Of a stretch of 64,000 bases of DNA, positions 61,134-64,000 are shown in pieces. Source of the stretch: JBBRBB01 sp038206235 (GTDB lineage Bacteria > Bacteroidota > Bacteroidia > Chitinophagales > Chitinophagaceae); assembly GCA_038206235.1 (NCBI GenBank), contig JBBRBB010000012.1, positions 53,014 to 117,013 of the forward strand. Direction: 5' to 3'. The notes under the pieces are model-generated. The model saw nothing but the letters and a program-made list of their open reading frames with translations, was not told the origin of the DNA and searched no databases. The position numbers were made by a program, and so were the translations under genes. How positions within the stretch are numbered: position 1 is the stretch's first letter; every line of letters begins with the position of its first letter.

Positions 61134-62045
61134 ATGGAAAAATTCATTATTAATATCACGAGGTTTTGTTTGCTTTTTTTATCGTTAAATATGATATTAA
61201 TAATCTGCTCTTACGTAATAAGTCATAAGGCTTCATTCAAAATATCAAAAAATAAAAACATTTTAGTGTTGGGTGATTCCCATACGGCATTAGCGGTAAA
61301 CGATTCTATTATATCAAATTGTTTAAACATGTCTGCTGCTGCAGATGCATATTTATACAGCTATATAAAGCTGCAAAAATTTCTTGAGGCCAATAAAATA
61401 GATACTGTTATAGTAGCTTACAATTTTCATAGTCTGAAAAAAGAAACTGAAAAATGGGTTTTGGACGATAAATATTTGATAGGAAAAATGTCTCATTACT
61501 TCCCTTATATTGATGAACAGGAGCTATCTTTATTTGCAACTCATTTTTCTTTTTACTCAAGTATTTTGAAATTCCCTTATGAAAGCAGGCAACGTTTTAT
61601 TAAAGCATTTAAAAATAACCTTACTTATAAAGATTTAGACCTTGGAGGCTTCAGACCAACAGGCCAACATAAACTATATGAAGATATCAACTTAAAAAGA
61701 ACCGTTACAAATTCATACAACAGTGATTTCGGCGGTAAGTATCAAATGTTGTATCTCGATAAGATAGTAAGATTGTGTAAAGACAAAAATGTTCAACTAA
61801 TATTTTTGAATGTTCCGGTTTATTCTTTATCAAAACAATCGCATGATATTAATAAATACTATTCATATTATAAAGAATATTACAGTGATATTCCGTTGTT
61901 TGATTACTCAAACATTTCATTGCCCGATAGGTGTTTTAGAGATATTGACCATTTAAACCGTGACGGCGCAGCCATATTCAGCAACTTACTTAAAAATGAT
62001 TTGAAAAATAACAATAAGGAAATAAATAATGTTGAATTAAAATAG
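61134..62045 (+). CDS. SGNH/GDSL-like acetylation partner, membrane-anchored
   Basis: 303 aa. One N-terminal transmembrane helix (residues about 8-30, MEKFIINITRFCLLFLSLNM...) and a periplasmic SGNH-type domain: ILVLGDSHTALAV (GDSH at residues 48-51, block I with Ser) and CFRDIDHLNRDGAAIF (block V Asp-x-x-His). Beside AlgI-type MBOAT proteins such AlgJ/AlgX-like proteins deliver or receive acetyl groups. It follows the MBOAT stop by 6 nt. The glycan acceptor is not known from the window. Confidence 0.78.
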   Translation: MEKFIINITRFCLLFLSLNMILIICSYVISHKASFKISKNKNILVLGDSHTALAVNDSIISNCLNMSAAADAYLYSYIKLQKFLEANKIDTVIVAYNFHSLKKETEKWVLDDKYLIGKMSHYFPYIDEQELSLFATHFSFYSSILKFPYESRQRFIKAFKNNLTYKDLDLGGFRPTGQHKLYEDINLKRTVTNSYNSDFGGKYQMLYLDKIVRLCKDKNVQLIFLNVPVYSLSKQSHDINKYYSYYKEYYSDIPLFDYSNISLPDRCFRDIDHLNRDGAAIFSNLLKNDLKNNNKEINNVELK

Positions 62046-62355
62046 TGATTACTTCTTGACTCGCTAACTTGCAAATTGATATACTTGTAAACTCTGAAAC
62101 TTTAAATTTGCGTGTTAGATTAAAGTAATGATTACATCCTTAATAAATATTTATTCTTATACTAATTGTATTTTCAAATTAATCCAACTTATCTGGTATA
62201 ATGCCGATGTAGTAGCTGTTTAGTCCAATTTATTGGACTATTACAGATACACAATCGGTATTACACTTTTCATCAAATCCAAAAACAATGAACTTGTAAA
62301 CTCGCAAACTCTGAAACTTTGAAACTTTGAAACTTTGAACTTCAAAACATTAAAC
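62046..62355. repeat. Repeat-rich spacer before tsaB
   Basis: No gene. Contains an ACTTGTAAACTCTGAAACTTT unit (split copies at 62080-62103 and 62291-62318), three head-to-tail GAAACTTT units (62313-62336), and a perfect dyad TAGTCCAA-TTTA-TTGGACTA at 62221-62240. The same GAAACTTT family occurs at 717-756. Confidence 0.6.
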
Positions 62356-63099
62356 TTGCCTTTACTTCTCAGCATTGATACCGCAACAGAACAAGCCAGC
62401 GTATGTGTAAGCAATGATGAAGAAATACTTGCTATTGAACACAACCCTGATCAGAAAAATCATGCAGCGTTTATACAACCCGCAATTCAAAGATTACTAC
62501 AAGCCACAAACCACTCGCAGAGTCCTGTGGACAAACTACCCGCAGAGTCCTGTGGACAAACTATAAACGCCATCGTTGTTTCCGCCGGCCCCGGAAGTTA
62601 TACCGGTTTAAGAGTAGGTTTATCAACTGCCAAGGGTTTATGTTACGCATTAAACAAACCGCTTATTTTAATAAACACATTAGAGGTTATGGCTTTAGCT
62701 GCAATACAACACTATAAATCAACCAATCAACCAATCAACCAATCAACCTTGTTTAGCCCCATGATTGATGCCCGTCGCATGGAAGTCTTTACCGCTTTAT
62801 ATGATGATAAACTTAATATCATACAATCACCTAAAGCAATTATTCTTCGCGAAAATATATTTGATGAAGAGCGAAAATATCATACCATTATTTTTTCAGG
62901 CAGCGGAAGTAAAAAAGCATCTTCTTTAATAAAGCACCTAAATATTATTTCCTCTCCTGTAATTCATAAAGCATCTCATCTTGTACCACTTGCTCTGCGT
63001 GCTTATTTTGCAAAAGACTTTGCGGACCTTGCTTATTGCGAACCTTTTTATCTAAAGCCTTTTTACAACACGCAAACACAATCATTCAACAAAGAATAA
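62356..63099 (+). CDS. tsaB: tRNA threonylcarbamoyladenosine synthesis protein TsaB
   Basis: 247 aa from TTG 62356 (MPLLLSIDTATEQASVCVSN); a TTG at 62335 is inside the GAAACTTT repeat and less likely. TsaB pairs with TsaD to make t6A37 in tRNAs reading ANN codons. NAIVVSAGPGSYTGLRVGLS and STAKGLCYALN are the family core. Residues after the first helix hold a 23-nt unit present twice (62516-62538 and 62541-62563) and read in two different frames; residues near 122-131 (NQPINQST) come from four AATCAACC octamers (62717-62748). Both are insertions in otherwise conserved sequence. Confidence 0.9.
   Translation: MPLLLSIDTATEQASVCVSNDEEILAIEHNPDQKNHAAFIQPAIQRLLQATNHSQSPVDKLPAESCGQTINAIVVSAGPGSYTGLRVGLSTAKGLCYALNKPLILINTLEVMALAAIQHYKSTNQPINQSTLFSPMIDARRMEVFTALYDDKLNIIQSPKAIILRENIFDEERKYHTIIFSGSGSKKASSLIKHLNIISSPVIHKASHLVPLALRAYFAKDFADLAYCEPFYLKPFYNTQTQSFNKE
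62516..62563 (+). repeat. Duplicated 23-nt unit inside tsaB
   Basis: Two identical 23-nt copies (each begins CGCAGAGTCCTGTGG) start 25 nt apart, so the second is read one base out of phase with the first: SQSPVDKL then AESCGQTI. Not seen elsewhere in the window. Confidence 0.8.
62717..62748 (+). repeat. Four AATCAACC octamers inside tsaB
   Basis: Perfect (AATCAACC)x4, in the coding region. The 8-nt unit means a change of one copy would break the reading frame. Confidence 0.85.
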
Positions 63100-63187
63100 T
63101 TTTATCATAGTATATTATGTATAAATAATTTTTTTAAATAACTTTGTAAAGCCCTGCTACAATTTACTCACCCCGCAAACCAAGTGT

Positions 63188-63529
63188 ATGAATTCACCAT
63201 TCCATGTTGTTATTGTAAACAATCCAGACACAAACGAAAATGTGAGAATTGATTTCCTGCACATGAAAAAAGCTGCTATGATACTCCGGGCCTTAAATCA
63301 TAAGCTCAGACTTCAACTCATCAAACTGCTCGATGAACACAAAAAAATGACCGTTACTGATATTTATGTAAAGCTCAGGCTGGAGCAATCCGTTACTTCG
63401 CAGCATCTCGCCATTTTAAGGCGTGCAAATATTGTTGTTACAAGCCGCGATGGTAAGTTCATTTCTTATTCCATAAATTATAATCGTTTAAAACAGATAA
63501 GCCATTTCGTAGAAAATTTCCTTGTCTAA
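63188..63529 (+). CDS. ArsR-type winged-helix regulator
   Basis: 113 aa. A winged helix-turn-helix (MILRALNHKLRLQLIKLLDE, VTDIYVKLRLEQSVTSQHLA with recognition helix and wing REGKFISYSIN-like RDGKFISYS). The ArsR/SmtB metal-binding Cys motif is absent, so it is probably a metal-independent member. The N-terminal 25 residues (MNSPFHVVIVNNPDTNENVR) extend beyond the usual domain. Target genes unknown; no divergent neighbour within 80 nt. Confidence 0.85.
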   Translation: MNSPFHVVIVNNPDTNENVRIDFLHMKKAAMILRALNHKLRLQLIKLLDEHKKMTVTDIYVKLRLEQSVTSQHLAILRRANIVVTSRDGKFISYSINYNRLKQISHFVENFLV

Positions 63530-63636
63530 ATTTTTTGAAGAAATATTTTATTTTTTTATCGGTCGAAATTATTGGCATAATACTGGAAAATAGTTGGTAA
63601 AATCTTTTGTAATCCTTGCTGGTTAAGGGTTTTTTT

Positions 63637-63668
63637 AAAGTTTAGTGAAACCGGTTTCACTAAACTTT
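63637..63668. repeat. Perfect 32-bp palindrome at the insertion sequence border
   Basis: Half-site AAAGTTTAGTGAAACC repeated as its complement with no spacer (16 + 16, no loop). It lies 9 nt before the transposase ATG and may be the terminal inverted repeat of the element or two abutted ends. Confidence 0.8.
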
Positions 63669-63676
63669 TTTTGCAA

Positions 63677-64000
63677 ATGGAAAAATCTAAAAAAAGCGTT
63701 GTTGGGCTTGTGGAAGTTTGACTGTTATCAGGTGGGGTAGACAGTCCGGGAAGCAGCGTTTTAAATGCAAGGAATGTGGCATTTTATTTACTCGCAATGA
63801 TTCTGATCAACGTTTAGAAAACCGTTTTGTTTGGTTTAGGAAATGGATTTTGGAACGACAAATTTTTAAGACGTTGAGTCGTGATAGCGGCTTATCAATT
63901 GACACGCTTCAACGAACTTTTTACGTCTTTTTAGAGAAGGCTCCGGAAGTAAAAATTTTGAAGAGCAGTAACATTCACTTGCGGGTTGATGCCACTTACT
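63677..64000 (+). mobile_element. Insertion sequence transposase, 5' part (zinc-binding, IS256-variant type), cut by window edge
   Basis: From ATG 63677 the frame starts MEKSKK and stops soon after; the -1 frame from the A-run (63689-63695) carries KRCWACGSLTVIRWGRQSGK, CKECGILF, then RLENRFVWFRKWILERQIFK and TLSRDSGLSIDTLQRTFYVF, open to the window end. CxxC and CKEC form a zinc-ribbon start like that of the IS256-variant, Zn-binding transposases. An extra A would join both frames. The far end, second inverted repeat and DDE residues are outside the window, so activity cannot be judged. Confidence 0.75.

Noticed and set aside
62221..62240. Dyad TAGTCCAA-TTTA-TTGGACTA considered as a terminator of the SGNH gene
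   Set aside because: It is 175 nt beyond the stop, AT-rich, and lacks a U-run; kept only as part of the repeat-rich spacer.

Overview
The window is a chromosomal stretch of a Bacteroidota bacterium, most like a member of the Chitinophagaceae. This rests on gene content: a type IX secretion sorting domain, DUF4271, DUF2911, YtxH and HemW genes, an Omp85 protein, lipoproteins and signal peptides ending in -Q. Coding DNA is AT-rich and tightly packed, and Shine-Dalgarno sequences are mostly missing. Intergenic DNA is full of short palindromic repeats of kinds common in this phylum. One tRNA is present (Arg-CCG); there is no rRNA and no CRISPR array.

Layout. 1-580 is the 5' part of a DNA methyltransferase. 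829-7328 holds enzymes (S9 peptidase, ACP phosphodiesterase, DUF2911, asparagine synthetase, cystathionine gamma-synthase). 7424-8189 is a decayed ORF6N gene and a small unknown gene. 8543-15198 is mostly housekeeping (LUD protein, ftsH, rsfS, birA, bcp, M23 peptidase). 15376-24405 carries an M1 peptidase, a cluster of small stress/detoxification-type genes (SnoaL, two VOC, two DinB, GyrI-like), dnaN, a response regulator and an MBL hydrolase. 24532-27961 is rodA-mrdA. 28322-31355 is a DUF6922 remnant and mntR-mntH. 31436-38920 holds a lipoprotein, gpsA, hemW, an Omp85 protein, DUF4271, hemD and ytxH. 39159-44066 has two secreted proteins, an orphan antitoxin-like gene and lycopene cyclase. 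44177-59304 is the most coherent block. After it come a polysaccharide O-acetylation pair (MBOAT + SGNH), tsaB, an ArsR-type regulator and an insertion sequence cut by the right edge.

The 44-59 kb block encodes an essentially complete reductive pyrimidine degradation route. An NCS1 permease imports the base, PreT/PreA reduce it, dihydropyrimidinase and a beta-ureidopropionase-type nitrilase open it to beta-alanine, a class III aminotransferase gives malonate semialdehyde, and an MmsA-type dehydrogenase yields acetyl-CoA. An Lrp/AsnC regulator is divergent from the dehydrogenase. Three accessory insertions punctuate it: an ORF6N/DUF262 island, a lone MNT nucleotidyltransferase, and a GxxExxY cassette between preT and preA bounded by inverted repeats, one of which supplies the last codons and stop of preT.

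The most unusual signal is a family of seven palindromes with core TCRCAA-w-TTGYGA tied to ORF6N genes at three places. The outer arms differ between copies but stay complementary within each copy. In the intact ORF6N gene three copies lie inside the reading frame, two of them 60 nt apart, and the same 60-nt spacing recurs in a remnant downstream of the DUF262 gene. Several other conserved genes (asnB, hemW, tsaB) carry intergenic-type repeats in frame.

Caution: five genes are frameshifted, three of them at or next to A-runs, so some of the decay and slippage calls could be base-calling errors.
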